From positions 1 through 33,021 of the forward strand of contig JAFNFT010000096.1 of NCBI GenBank assembly GCA_017885605.1: a DNA stretch of 33,021 nt, in the 5' to 3' direction. Under the pieces are notes generated by a model. That model had not been told where the DNA came from and did no database searches. It saw nothing but the letters and a program-made list of their open reading frames with translations. Source of the stretch: Methanobacteriota archaeon. Its GTDB lineage: Archaea > Thermoplasmatota > E2 > DHVEG-1. Both the position numbers and the translations under genes were made by a program. Of this stretch, positions 8,917 to 16,465 are shown in pieces; the stretch's first letter is position 1, and each line of letters opens with the position of its first letter.

Positions 8917-9230
8917 TTGAGGTTTCACCTGAATTGGCTTTATTATCTGCGAGCGTACCATTCTTGGTTGCGTTAGTAACCTTAATAGATAAATTAAATC
9001 TAAAAGGAATATTCATGATATCCTTCTATTGTATTGAAATACTAACATTTGGAAGTACAATAATATTTATTGTGTTAAAATGGTTTGGATGGGAAAATAG
9101 TATTTATTTTTATTCTTTTATAATTGCTATGATTTTCCTAATATTATTTGCAATAGTATATCCTATATCAAAAAAATGTGGTTACTCTTGGTCATTACAA
9201 AAACAAAAACCTCCAAAAGAAAACATTTGA
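8913..9230 (+). CDS. Small membrane protein, about three membrane segments
   Basis: This 105-residue protein has hydrophobic segments at about 7-24, 33-57 and 64-88, then a basic tail (KKCGYSWSLQKQKPPKENI). It starts four bases inside the preceding gene, with GGGAG just upstream. Its last 53 bases overlap the HNH gene in the +1 frame, across runs of A. The overlap is unusually long for simple coupling. The family is unknown. It probably acts at the membrane with the 8674 product. Confidence 0.6.
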   Translation: MIEVSPELALLSASVPFLVALVTLIDKLNLKGIFMISFYCIEILTFGSTIIFIVLKWFGWENSIYFYSFIIAMIFLILFAIVYPISKKCGYSWSLQKQKPPKENI

Positions 9231-9480
9231 TGAACAAACCATTGAAGCTGTGTGGAATAAGGCAAAAATACAACCTGGCTTTACATCATTCAGATCAGAT
9301 GTTTGTGGTACTGATATTCAACGATCAGAGTATGGAAAAGAATCAAAATATGGATGGGAAATAGATCATATAAATCCTGGTGCAAATGGGGGCACAGACG
9401 ATCTTAGTAATTTACAACCTCTTCATTGGGAAACCAATATGATGAAAGCAGATACCTATCCTTGGAAATGTCCTGGATGA
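9178..9480 (+). CDS. Small HNH endonuclease
   Basis: The 100-residue frame contains a clear HNH core: GWEIDHINPG, then GGTDDLSNLQPLHWETN. This matches the widespread small stand-alone HNH proteins that start shortly before a KTFDEQTIEAVWNKA-like helix. The only available start is GTG at 9178, inside the preceding gene and without a ribosome site, so either the start is weak or the domain is reached by a +1 shift from the 8913 frame. Asp, His and Asn of the motif are present, so it is likely an active nuclease. Position in the 8674-10024 run suggests a membrane-associated effector. Confidence 0.75.
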   Translation: MVTLGHYKNKNLQKKTFDEQTIEAVWNKAKIQPGFTSFRSDVCGTDIQRSEYGKESKYGWEIDHINPGANGGTDDLSNLQPLHWETNMMKADTYPWKCPG

Positions 9481-9532
9481 TTATTCAAATTATTAATTAT
9501 TTCAAGAGATATGATTTGAGGATGGTGAAAAA

Positions 9533-10024
9533 ATGATAGATGAAAAGATAAGAAAACAGGCTGAAGAGACCGTTAAAGGGATTATAAAAGGGACCAACAC
9601 CTATGGGAGAGTTGAATTATCCATTGTCCATTTCAGAGAACGATATAGACTTGTCGGTGATATTGGAATAAGCGCAAGTGTTGGTCAACTAATACGTATT
9701 GTTGAAGACCGAAAAAGACTCAAAGATACTATAGTTGGAATTATTTGGTTAAAAATACCTAGGTCACCTGAACAAAACGACTATCTAATCGCTTTTGAAT
9801 TGGATTATTGGGGGGATCTCAATAACACTATCTATTATATCTGTGGAGGAATGACTGATCATTCAGGAGAAGGGGGACGAGCTTATAATGCAATGAAATT
9901 CTATATTGAACGATACAACGATATCCCTGTCACTACAATTATTCTTAAAGATTACCCTGTAGAAAATTTTAATAACTCAAAAGATTTAATCAACTATCTT
10001 GATAAGAAACTAATTATGAAGTGA
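9533..10024 (+). CDS. Unrecognised 163-residue protein at the end of the HNH run
   Basis: The start ATG has GAGGATGG about 8 bases upstream. The protein looks alpha/beta and soluble: an N-terminal helix (IRKQAEETVKGIIKG), strands near VELSIVHF and DTIVGIIWLKIP, and a glycine-rich loop (GGMTDHSGEGG, about 118-128). I see no known catalytic motif. It follows the HNH gene by 52 bases on the same strand and may be an immunity or specificity partner, by position only. Confidence 0.65.
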   Translation: MIDEKIRKQAEETVKGIIKGTNTYGRVELSIVHFRERYRLVGDIGISASVGQLIRIVEDRKRLKDTIVGIIWLKIPRSPEQNDYLIAFELDYWGDLNNTIYYICGGMTDHSGEGGRAYNAMKFYIERYNDIPVTTIILKDYPVENFNNSKDLINYLDKKLIMK

Positions 10025-10083
10025 AACAAGAAAATCTGTTAAAGCTTAAGATACCTAATAAGTCACATAAATAAAAAATAATT

Positions 10084-10142
10084 ATTGTGCAAAATGCTGG
10101 TTTATTGTGCAATTTCCGTGTTAACACGGATTAATGTGCAAA
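10084..10142 (+). promoter_or_regulatory. Operator-like array: three direct repeats around a 16-base palindrome
   Basis: ATTGTGCAA occurs at 10084-10092 and 10104-10112, and a close variant (AATGTGCAA) begins at 10133. The spacings are 20 and 29 bases. Between the second and third lies the perfect palindrome TCCGTGTTAACACGGA (10115-10130). The array ends about 20 bases before the TATA box of the 10192 regulator. It is absent before the paralogue at 12287. It is a likely binding site for the regulator itself or another factor; an origin-like iteron role is less likely without a replication gene nearby. Confidence 0.55.
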
Positions 10143-10161
10143 GCCCTGTTTTTCAATATGC

Positions 10162-10169
10162 TTTTATAC
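10162..10169 (+). promoter_or_regulatory. TATA box for the 10192 regulator
   Basis: TTTTATAC is centred about 27 bases before the ATG at 10192, so the transcript probably starts at or very near the start codon. The same arrangement is seen for the 12287 copy (CTTTAAATA, from about 12255) and the 7897 remnant. Confidence 0.55.
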
Positions 10170-10191
10170 TAGTGGTTTTGCTTTTTCAATC

Positions 10192-10926
10192 ATGGTTGCT
10201 ACAAAACTCACCGAAGAAGATCTTGATAGGATAAAAGAAGCGATAAAAAAAGGAGTAAGCACTAAATTATTAGCTGAAAAATATGGGGTTGACCGGTCAA
10301 CGATCCAGAAAAGAGCTAAGGATGTCCTGTCCATAAAGAAGATACCATTGGAAACGAAAAATAAAGTCATCAAAGCGATCAAAGAAGGAGCTACCAAAGC
10401 TGAGGCTGCACAGATGTACGGATTGAACATAGGAACCGTGTATAACCTCACCAGGGGCATTGTAGAGGGTCATCATATCCAGGGGAACCATATCATTCGC
10501 AAGAACGGCATACGGCTTCTGAACAGGCTTATGACCGACGGTTTCTTAGTCTCTGATTTCGTGGTCTCTACTGTCCGAAATCTTCAGATGAAGTTCCCTG
10601 TCATCAAATCAGCAAGATACAGAGATAAAACCTTCTTCTATCTTCCGGGGCGAGAAGAGGAAGCCATAGAGGCTTTCTTCAAGGAGAAACCAGATCGTAT
10701 CATCAGCTACAGTTCTGTTGAGGAGATGGCGTTCCTCCTTGGTGTGAAGATATCCAAGGAGGATCGGAGAAACCTTGTAGATCGGTACAAGCATAAGCAT
10801 GCGCAATATTGGGAATCCAGACGATTGATCCAGAGGCGATTGGAGGATTTCGTCCCTGACTTGGAGTATGTTCCTGTTTCTGAATGGGCTGAACCAAGCT
10901 TCCGTTTATTTCCTAAAAACAAATGA
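10192..10926 (+). CDS. Double helix-turn-helix regulator, copy 1
   Basis: The 244-residue protein has two HTH segments. HTH1 (about 4-43) has the LAEKYGVDRSTIQKRAK pattern, and HTH2 (51-89) contains AEAAQMYGLNIGTVYNLTRG. The remaining 150 residues form a domain I do not recognise, with FPVIKSARYRDKTFFYLPG and YKHKHAQYWESRRLIQRRLE. The paralogue at 12287 differs at only 14 of about 193 aligned positions from residue 51 onward, but only 21 of the first 50 residues are identical. The gene is richer in G and C than its surroundings. ATG at 10192 is probably leaderless, and the operator-like array upstream suggests autoregulation. Confidence 0.75.
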   Translation: MVATKLTEEDLDRIKEAIKKGVSTKLLAEKYGVDRSTIQKRAKDVLSIKKIPLETKNKVIKAIKEGATKAEAAQMYGLNIGTVYNLTRGIVEGHHIQGNHIIRKNGIRLLNRLMTDGFLVSDFVVSTVRNLQMKFPVIKSARYRDKTFFYLPGREEEAIEAFFKEKPDRIISYSSVEEMAFLLGVKISKEDRRNLVDRYKHKHAQYWESRRLIQRRLEDFVPDLEYVPVSEWAEPSFRLFPKNK

Positions 10927-10954
10927 TAAACATTTGTTATTGTGGTCGGACATA

Positions 10955-11647
10955 CTAATTGTCATTGATAATATCATATATATCGATAGTATTTTGTCCA
11001 TTTGTAAATAGAATGCCCGTCTGGTCTGTATTTAATGTTAAAATATTAGATAAAGACTGTTCGTTCAAATTACCAATAAGATTCATTTGATCAGAAGTGA
11101 AACACCTTATAGGGAATGTTTCATCTATTGTTTTAGAGAAGTAAGTTATACCATCCCAAACCCATTGTGCTCCATTCCAATCAAAAGACGCCATATCATA
11201 TAACGTTTCGACAATATGTATATTATAACGCCCTTTTGGAACATTTATCATAGGACTATGGACAAAAACTGTTGGTAGACTTCCTTCATAGATTTCAAAA
11301 TATACATGACCCGTATCTATAAAAACAATTGGATTCCCGCCGTTAATTGGTATAAGTTCAACTATATCATGATATATCCCTTCAAACTTTCTACCAGAAC
11401 CAGGATAACCAAAATTAACCTCTAAAGAAGCAGAATAATCTCCTGTTTCAATGACGTCATCCCATTCTCTTATGTAAAAGACATCGTGATTTCCCTGGCA
11501 ATAAGCGTAGTTATGTAAATAAACAAGTTCTGTACCTCTTTCATTTACCAATGCAGGTTGTCCTCCTACTGGTAAAACATATAGTGTTCCACTGAATAAA
11601 ATAATTATCATAAAACATGTTCCAATTTCTACAATTTTGTTTTTCAT
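10955..11647 (-). CDS. Secreted protein, family unknown
   Basis: The start is set at the ATG at 11645-11647 (MKNKIVEI), with GGAGG 11 bases upstream on the minus strand; a further upstream ATG overlaps that site. The first 30 residues form a signal peptide (basic MKNK, then a hydrophobic stretch through FMIIILFSGTLYVLPV). The mature part is about 200 residues, beta-rich, with aromatic and glycine-rich segments (FNGAQ-type loops, VHSPMINVPKGRYNI), and resembles an extracellular beta-sandwich. No repeat or metal motif stands out. It is probably surface-exposed or released. Confidence 0.65.
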   Translation of the reverse strand: MKNKIVEIGTCFMIIILFSGTLYVLPVGGQPALVNERGTELVYLHNYAYCQGNHDVFYIREWDDVIETGDYSASLEVNFGYPGSGRKFEGIYHDIVELIPINGGNPIVFIDTGHVYFEIYEGSLPTVFVHSPMINVPKGRYNIHIVETLYDMASFDWNGAQWVWDGITYFSKTIDETFPIRCFTSDQMNLIGNLNEQSLSNILTLNTDQTGILFTNGQNTIDIYDIINDN

Positions 11648-11795
11648 ATTCCTTAATTCCTCCATATTAATAACAGAATGAGTATTAATATATCATGTCC
11701 ATATATTTAAATATGTTGAAACGATAAAATTATGTGGATTGGTTTTTTAAAGAAAGAAACAATATATGAAAGATTATCAAAGAGGGTGTTAAGAA

Positions 11796-12215
11796 TTGGC
11801 AGAAAAAAAAGTTGAGTTCAAAAAAACAGACTTATTCGATCTACTATTGGATTTTTATAAAGTAGCAACTGCAGAGAGTCAAAGTATTGGAACACAAAGA
11901 ATGAGACTTATAGCAGGTAGTATAGTGGGAGTCACTGTACTTTTTGCGTTCTTAAATTTTACCAATAATAATATTTTATTAGTGGGGTTTATGCTTACGC
12001 TTGTTATTACATTGTTTATCCTCATTGGTGTTGAATATATTATTTTAACACGAGTTGGTCATCAACATGAGGTAACGGCTTTGTTAATAGAAGAATTTAT
12101 TCAAGAATATCTTGAAAAGGGGAAAACTGAAGAGGAACTCAAAAAAGAGATAGTAAAAAGATTACCTTATTCAAAAATAAAATTAATTAAAAAATTCAAA
12201 CAAAAATATTCATAA
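11796..12215 (+). CDS. Small membrane protein with charged C-terminal helix
   Basis: The 139-residue protein has a charged N terminus, two membrane segments (about 41-60 and 65-88), then a charged cytoplasmic helix from HQHEVTALLIEEFIQEYLEK that ends in a lysine-rich tail. The start is a TTG at 11796 with a GAGG-like site 5 to 10 bases upstream; there is no nearby in-frame ATG. The family is unknown. It stands alone between the secreted-protein gene and the second regulator. Confidence 0.55.
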   Translation: MAEKKVEFKKTDLFDLLLDFYKVATAESQSIGTQRMRLIAGSIVGVTVLFAFLNFTNNNILLVGFMLTLVITLFILIGVEYIILTRVGHQHEVTALLIEEFIQEYLEKGKTEEELKKEIVKRLPYSKIKLIKKFKQKYS

Positions 12216-12286
12216 CAAAATGAAACAACTAATTACAAAACCTACTTTTCAACATCTTTAAATATCAGTGACCTCGATTTTTAATC

Positions 12287-13042
12287 ATGGTCAGAAGAAA
12301 ACTTACTGAGAAAGATATCAAAGAGATACAAGATCTCCTTCAACAGGGACATGACGTCCCCGAGCTTGCTGTAAGATATGGTGTGAGCAGATCGGTAATC
12401 TATCGGAGGGCGAAGGATCCCTATATCGCACGAGGAATCCCATTAGAAACCAGGAATAAGGTCATTAAAGCAATCGAAGAGGGCTATACGAAGGCTGAAG
12501 CGGCGCAGATGTACGGGTTGAACATAGGAACCGTCTATAACCTCACAAGGGGCATTGTAGAAGGCCATCATACCCAGGGGAATCATATCATTCGCAAGAA
12601 TGGGATAATGCTTCTGAATAGGCTTATGACCGATGGTTACTTGGTCTCTGATTTCGTGGTCTCCACTGTCCGTAATCTTCAGATGAAGTTCCCTGTCATC
12701 AAATCAGCGAGATATAGGGATAAAACCTTCTTTTTCCTCCCTGGGCGAGAAGAGGAAACCATTGAGGCGTTTTTCAAGGAGAAGGCAGACCGCATCATCA
12801 GCTACAGCTCTGTTGAGGAGATGGCGTTCCTCCTTGGGGTCAAGATATCCAAGGAGGACCAGAGAAACCTTGTGGATCGGTACAAGCACAAGCATACGCA
12901 GTATTGGGAGTCCAGAAGACTTATCCAGAGGCGGTTGGAGGATTTCGTCCCTGATCTCGAATATACTCCGGTGTCTGAGTGGGCTGAGCTAAGCTTCCGA
13001 TTATTCCCTAAAAACCAGGAGGAAAATATTTATAAACCATGA
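12287..13042 (+). CDS. Double helix-turn-helix regulator, copy 2
   Basis: This 251-residue paralogue of the 10192 protein shares its layout. HTH1 (LAVRYGVSRSVIYRRAK) is divergent, while HTH2 and the C-terminal domain are almost identical, and the tail has a short extension (EENIYKP). Nucleotide identity is also high over the shared part, which suggests recent duplication or conversion. The TATA-like CTTTAAATA is about 28 bases before the ATG, consistent with a leaderless transcript. It lacks the repeats and palindrome present before copy 1. The differing first HTH may give different DNA targets. Confidence 0.75.
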   Translation: MVRRKLTEKDIKEIQDLLQQGHDVPELAVRYGVSRSVIYRRAKDPYIARGIPLETRNKVIKAIEEGYTKAEAAQMYGLNIGTVYNLTRGIVEGHHTQGNHIIRKNGIMLLNRLMTDGYLVSDFVVSTVRNLQMKFPVIKSARYRDKTFFFLPGREEETIEAFFKEKADRIISYSSVEEMAFLLGVKISKEDQRNLVDRYKHKHTQYWESRRLIQRRLEDFVPDLEYTPVSEWAELSFRLFPKNQEENIYKP

Positions 13043-13101
13043 TGGGAGGTTCTGTGTAATATAGCATTGGGAAATCAGAGTTGGTGAAATCGGTTGGTAT
13101 A

Positions 13102-13533
13102 TCAGTTCTCGTTGTGCTTGCTATTCTTTATGATACTTACGACTCTTTGAAAAAGGTCATGAGATTTCCTATTCATAATAAAAATCAATATCTGTGGTAA
13201 AACAAAAACAAGGATGAGCATTGTAACAATCCCAACTTCAACAAGTCCAAAAAATACAATTAAAATTAATTCTAATAGAATAAAGGGAGAAACGACTATC
13301 AGCATTACCAGACCAAGAGACGGTGCTCTTGGAATAACTGTACAAATAGTTTTGCCGTTCTTCTCTCGATAATTAATTATGCAACCCCTAAAACGGTCTT
13401 GCATGATTTTAATGTTATTCCAAGGTCGGTTAGTCTCTTTCAACTCGTAACGATACGTCGAGCCAAGTTCCTTCTCAACCATATCTTTAATTTCTTTCCC
13501 TTTTACGACCTTATTAAACTGAAACTTTTCCAT
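13102..13533 (-). CDS. Membrane protein, about 143 residues
   Basis: The start is set at the ATG at 13531-13533 (MEKFQF), with GGAGG six bases upstream on the minus strand. The first 70 residues are soluble and charged (KGKEIKDMVEKELGSTY), followed by two hydrophobic segments (about 80-102 and 104-126) and a basic tail ending in SKHNEN. I recognise no family. Its stop lies 60 bases from the end of the convergent regulator at 12287. Confidence 0.6.
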   Translation of the reverse strand: MEKFQFNKVVKGKEIKDMVEKELGSTYRYELKETNRPWNNIKIMQDRFRGCIINYREKNGKTICTVIPRAPSLGLVMLIVVSPFILLELILIVFFGLVEVGIVTMLILVFVLPQILIFIMNRKSHDLFQRVVSIIKNSKHNEN

Positions 13534-13661
13534 ATAATTCCTCCTCAATATTATGGTTTTTATGCTATTTGTTATTTTTAAAGGTAATATAAAGATATCT
13601 AAAATTACAGTAATCAACTATTCTTTATTCTATTTAGTATTAACACAAAGATATGAAATAA

Positions 13662-13674
13662 AACCGTGTCAATG
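13662..13674 (+). repeat. Direct repeat AACCGTGTCAATG, left copy
   Basis: This 13-base string recurs exactly at 16212-16224. A shorter piece, TGTCAATGCTT, is at 14766-14776 and 16217-16227. The two full copies enclose the leftward 76-residue and thymidylate kinase genes and the rightward TPR gene, all between 13.7 and 16.2 kb. They could be traces of an insertion or recombination unit, or chance. Confidence 0.35.
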
Positions 13675-13727
13675 ATTATTGATAATATGAAAAAAGAGAA
13701 AACGTATTCCTTAATTCTCTATCTCCA

Positions 13728-13958
13728 TTATATCGAATTAATATTCTTCATCTCTATAAGATACTGGCATTTTCCTGTAAAAGCATCAACGCAAAATGGT
13801 TCGCACTCTGTCTTATAACTACTTTTAAAACAATATTTTTTAAATAAATCTTGTTCAATTGTTTTTACTTCTTTTGTAAATTCGCTCGGATTTTCTATCT
13901 TTAATCTTTTTAGATGAGCGATTTGTTCATTACTGATAGACAACGAACTTCCCTTCAT
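13728..13958 (-). CDS. Small cysteine-containing protein downstream of thymidylate kinase
   Basis: The 76-residue protein begins MKGSSLSISNEQIAHLKRL and has four cysteines in the second half (KYCF, ECEPFC, KCQY), a spacing that could bind a metal. It starts 29 bases inside the end of the thymidylate kinase gene, so it is probably translated from the same transcript. I do not recognise the family. A regulator or partner of the kinase is a guess. Confidence 0.55.
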   Translation of the reverse strand: MKGSSLSISNEQIAHLKRLKIENPSEFTKEVKTIEQDLFKKYCFKSSYKTECEPFCVDAFTGKCQYLIEMKNINSI

Positions 13959-14598
13959 TGTATAATTTTTTTTTTAATTCTGGTTCAACTATTTCTTTTA
14001 TTGTACGGAAAACATCTTGTGAATTTTTAAGATGGTCACCCTCTATTATATGGAGGTTAGGGTAATCTTTCATATCAAGAAAAATTTTTCTGACCTTCTC
14101 CAGATACTCCTTCTTTTCAAAAGAATTACAGGTATCTCCTCTGCCATTTATCCTTTTAATACCGATCTGCGGAGTGACATCTAGTATTATTGTGACATCT
14201 GGGATAGGCGCAAATTCTTCATTAATTTTTTTAATGTAATTTTTATCAATTCCTAATGCACTCTGATAAGCGATGGTTGAAAAATAATATCTGTCCATAA
14301 TTACGATATTATTATCTTCGAGATTTGGTCGTATTCTCTTTTCTACATTTTCTTTTCTATCCTCAATGAACAGATTGAGTTCATATTCAGGAGTGTATTT
14401 TAAGTGGTCGAAAAATCTATGCTCACTACGGCTCCGTATTTCCCTCGCGTATTTACCATCCTTCGATGGCTCTTTAATAACTATCGAAGAAAAACCTTCG
14501 GAGAGCAACCAATCATTTAATAACTTACATTGAGTAGTTTTTCCCGCTCCATCTATGCCATCGATAGCAATTAAAAAACCTTCTGCTAACTGTGGCAT
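13930..14598 (-). CDS. tmk: Thymidylate kinase
   Basis: This enzyme phosphorylates dTMP to dTDP with ATP for DNA synthesis. The 222-residue length is typical. The P-loop is GIDGAGKTT (14-22), the substrate-binding DRYYFSTIAYQ spans 102-112, and a lid-like segment (RINGRGDTCNSFEKK) is around residue 150. ATG at 14598 is preceded by GGGGAG on the minus strand. The gene is AT-rich like the accessory region and is followed by the overlapping 76-residue gene. It may be a second, acquired copy or the only one; the window cannot tell. Confidence 0.85.
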   Translation of the reverse strand: MPQLAEGFLIAIDGIDGAGKTTQCKLLNDWLLSEGFSSIVIKEPSKDGKYAREIRSRSEHRFFDHLKYTPEYELNLFIEDRKENVEKRIRPNLEDNNIVIMDRYYFSTIAYQSALGIDKNYIKKINEEFAPIPDVTIILDVTPQIGIKRINGRGDTCNSFEKKEYLEKVRKIFLDMKDYPNLHIIEGDHLKNSQDVFRTIKEIVEPELKKKLYNEGKFVVYQ

Positions 14599-14844
14599 AA
14601 TATTTTACTCCCCATGATGATATTCCCTGGTAGTCTCCTTCCCTTCATCGGTATCCCGTATATGAATTTACTGTTAATAAATATATCACTTTATTGTATT
14701 TTTTAATATTAGCTCGTATAAGATTATTTTTACTGTAAATCATTAACAATATATAATAAGAATCATGTCAATGCTTTCCTTTAGGAGGATATGTTTTTAA
14801 AGAATTGATTGTTACAAAACAACGGAGTGGAGGCAAAGGTTTTG

Positions 14845-16113
14845 ATGAAATGTACACATTGTGGGAGAAAAATCGGTGTTTTTGAAACAAGGTATAAATG
14901 GGTGGGGAAAAAAAGAGCGGTGTGTACTGAGTGTTATAAAAAACATTTGAATGAATCCCCAGAAAAACAAGAACAATGGGAGATTGAGGCAAAAGAGAGC
15001 GAAAAACAACCTTTTAAAGATACAGAAAAAAGAAAACAAACGTCTCCAACAGTTCTTGAACGGACGGAAAGAAAATCGGATAGAAATTGGAGAATTTTAT
15101 CATTTTTAATAGGGTGCGGCTTATCATTGGAGAGCGCAGGGATAGCATCGAGTGTAACATCAATGCTTAATAATCCATTCAAGGTTCAATATATTCCAGG
15201 ATGGATAGTGAAAACCTGGATTGATTATAAGCTTGTCTCAGTTGAAGATTTATATGCGATGCCAATATATTTTTATTTCCACTATTTTATGGCGGGTGTT
15301 GTTGTTAGCTGTTTATTATTTGTTTGGGCATTGAGACCGGGTAGAGGTTTTCGCAACTGGCGACTTACCATTCTTATCCTTTTCTTCGGATCGGCAATGA
15401 CCGTATTTTCTATTTGGGGTTCATATTGGGCGATGCAGTTAGAACATTCATTAGGTTCAATGCTTGGGCAATTCTTACTTTATGCTCCTTTTGGCCTTGT
15501 GGGAATCATTAGTATTATCAACGTGGTGTTTTGGCGACAAATTAACGAATACTATTTAAAGATAGGATTAGGATTGAGCATAATAGTTCCTGTTGCGATT
15601 TATTCATATACCAGTTATTTTTTTAATTACGATTTTTTATTTGTTCTAATGGTTATTTCTTTGTGTATTAGCCTATCGGTTGTCTTTTTTACTTTGGTTT
15701 TGACTAAGAAGCCGATTGCTATATACAAAAAAGCTGTTCAACGAAAACCAGAAGACGCTAAGGCACATTTCGACCTTGGAAATGCACTTTTAAGAGAACG
15801 TCTTTTTGATGATGCAATTACTGAGTATAAAAAAGTCCTTGAATTAAAACCAGACTATGCTGAAGCATATAATGGACTAGGGACGGTCTTGATTTGGAAA
15901 GGTCTATATATTGAGGCAATCAACGGTTTTAAAAAAGCAGTAGAACTAAAATCTGACTATATTGAAGCATGGAATAACTTAGGTATTATGTATGAAGATC
16001 TAGGGCAATATGAAAAAGCGGTTGAAGCTTATGATGAATCAATAAAGTTACTGCCATTTTTAAATCCAGCAAAAGCTAACAAACAAGAGATACTTGATAG
16101 AAAAAAAAGATGA
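14845..16113 (+). CDS. Zinc-ribbon, multi-spanning membrane protein with C-terminal TPR repeats
   Basis: The start is set at ATG 14845 (MKCTHCGRK), with GGAGG upstream; the frame stays open further upstream without a better site. The protein is about 422 residues. An N-terminal CxxC pair with a second CxxC (CTHC, CTEC) forms a zinc ribbon, followed by a charged linker. About six hydrophobic segments follow between residues 80 and 290. The last 130 residues hold three to four TPR repeats (DAKAHFDLGNALL, EAYNGLGTVLIWKG, EAWNNLGIMYEDLG), normally protein-protein interaction surfaces. A scaffold or signalling role is inferred. Confidence 0.7.
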   Translation: MKCTHCGRKIGVFETRYKWVGKKRAVCTECYKKHLNESPEKQEQWEIEAKESEKQPFKDTEKRKQTSPTVLERTERKSDRNWRILSFLIGCGLSLESAGIASSVTSMLNNPFKVQYIPGWIVKTWIDYKLVSVEDLYAMPIYFYFHYFMAGVVVSCLLFVWALRPGRGFRNWRLTILILFFGSAMTVFSIWGSYWAMQLEHSLGSMLGQFLLYAPFGLVGIISIINVVFWRQINEYYLKIGLGLSIIVPVAIYSYTSYFFNYDFLFVLMVISLCISLSVVFFTLVLTKKPIAIYKKAVQRKPEDAKAHFDLGNALLRERLFDDAITEYKKVLELKPDYAEAYNGLGTVLIWKGLYIEAINGFKKAVELKSDYIEAWNNLGIMYEDLGQYEKAVEAYDESIKLLPFLNPAKANKQEILDRKKR

Positions 16114-16140
16114 ACCTTAAAAGAATGTGAAAAAATGACT

Positions 16141-16164
16141 AGGTCAGCGATATAATGACCTTTT
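16141..16164 (+). terminator. Terminator-like hairpin after the TPR gene
   Basis: AGGTCA (16141-16146) pairs with TGACCT (16156-16161) around a nine-base loop, followed directly by T residues. It lies 28 bases after the TPR gene stop. Confidence 0.45.
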
Positions 16165-16211
16165 GATATGGGTGAATATCGACAACTGTTCAGAAGATAT
16201 AAGAAGTAAGT

Positions 16212-16224
16212 AACCGTGTCAATG
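16212..16224 (+). repeat. Direct repeat AACCGTGTCAATG, right copy
   Basis: This is an exact second copy of the 13-base string at 13662-13674. It is followed by CTT, as in the shorter copy at 14766. Confidence 0.35.
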
Positions 16225-16297
16225 CTTGTTCGATATATGTGATTTGTGTAATTTGAGTTTGTAAACACTTTTAAAAACACATTGTATACATCTCTAT

Positions 16298-16384
16298 GGT
16301 CTCCCCTTATTACGTTGTTCACCAAACTACGTAAATGTAGGAGACTTCTAACAGGATTAGTTTTCTACCAAAAGGGGGGAGACC
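16298..16384 (+). ncRNA. Candidate structured RNA, unrelated layout (stem-closed, own TATA box)
   Basis: The ends GGTCTCCCC (16298-16306) and GGGGAGACC (16376-16384) pair perfectly over nine bases. Within, TTACGT (16310-16315) can pair with ACGTAA (16329-16334), or CTAC (16327-16330) with GTAG (16337-16340), and CTAA with TTAG around a short loop. A TATA-like TTTTAAAAA (16269-16277) is centred about 25 bases before the first G. No reading frame fits. The 353-base gap 16114-16465 otherwise holds the hairpin at 16141 and the direct repeat at 16212. A DNA inverted repeat without transcription is possible. Confidence 0.4.
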
Positions 16385-16465
16385 AAAAACTTTAATCTGT
16401 TGCCAAAATAACTATATTTAATAAAAAGTCAAATAGAAGAATGATATATCATAGAACTTGATTTC

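Noticed and set aside
8913-9480. A single fused membrane-HNH gene as annotation
   Set aside because: It would require a frameshift that I cannot support without reads, so the genes are listed separately and the idea is kept as a finding.
13083-13199. A rightward frame starting VKSVGISVLVVLAI, resembling a signal peptide
   Set aside because: It overlaps the minus-strand membrane protein with a good GGAGG start, and the hydrophobic run can be explained by that gene's antisense.
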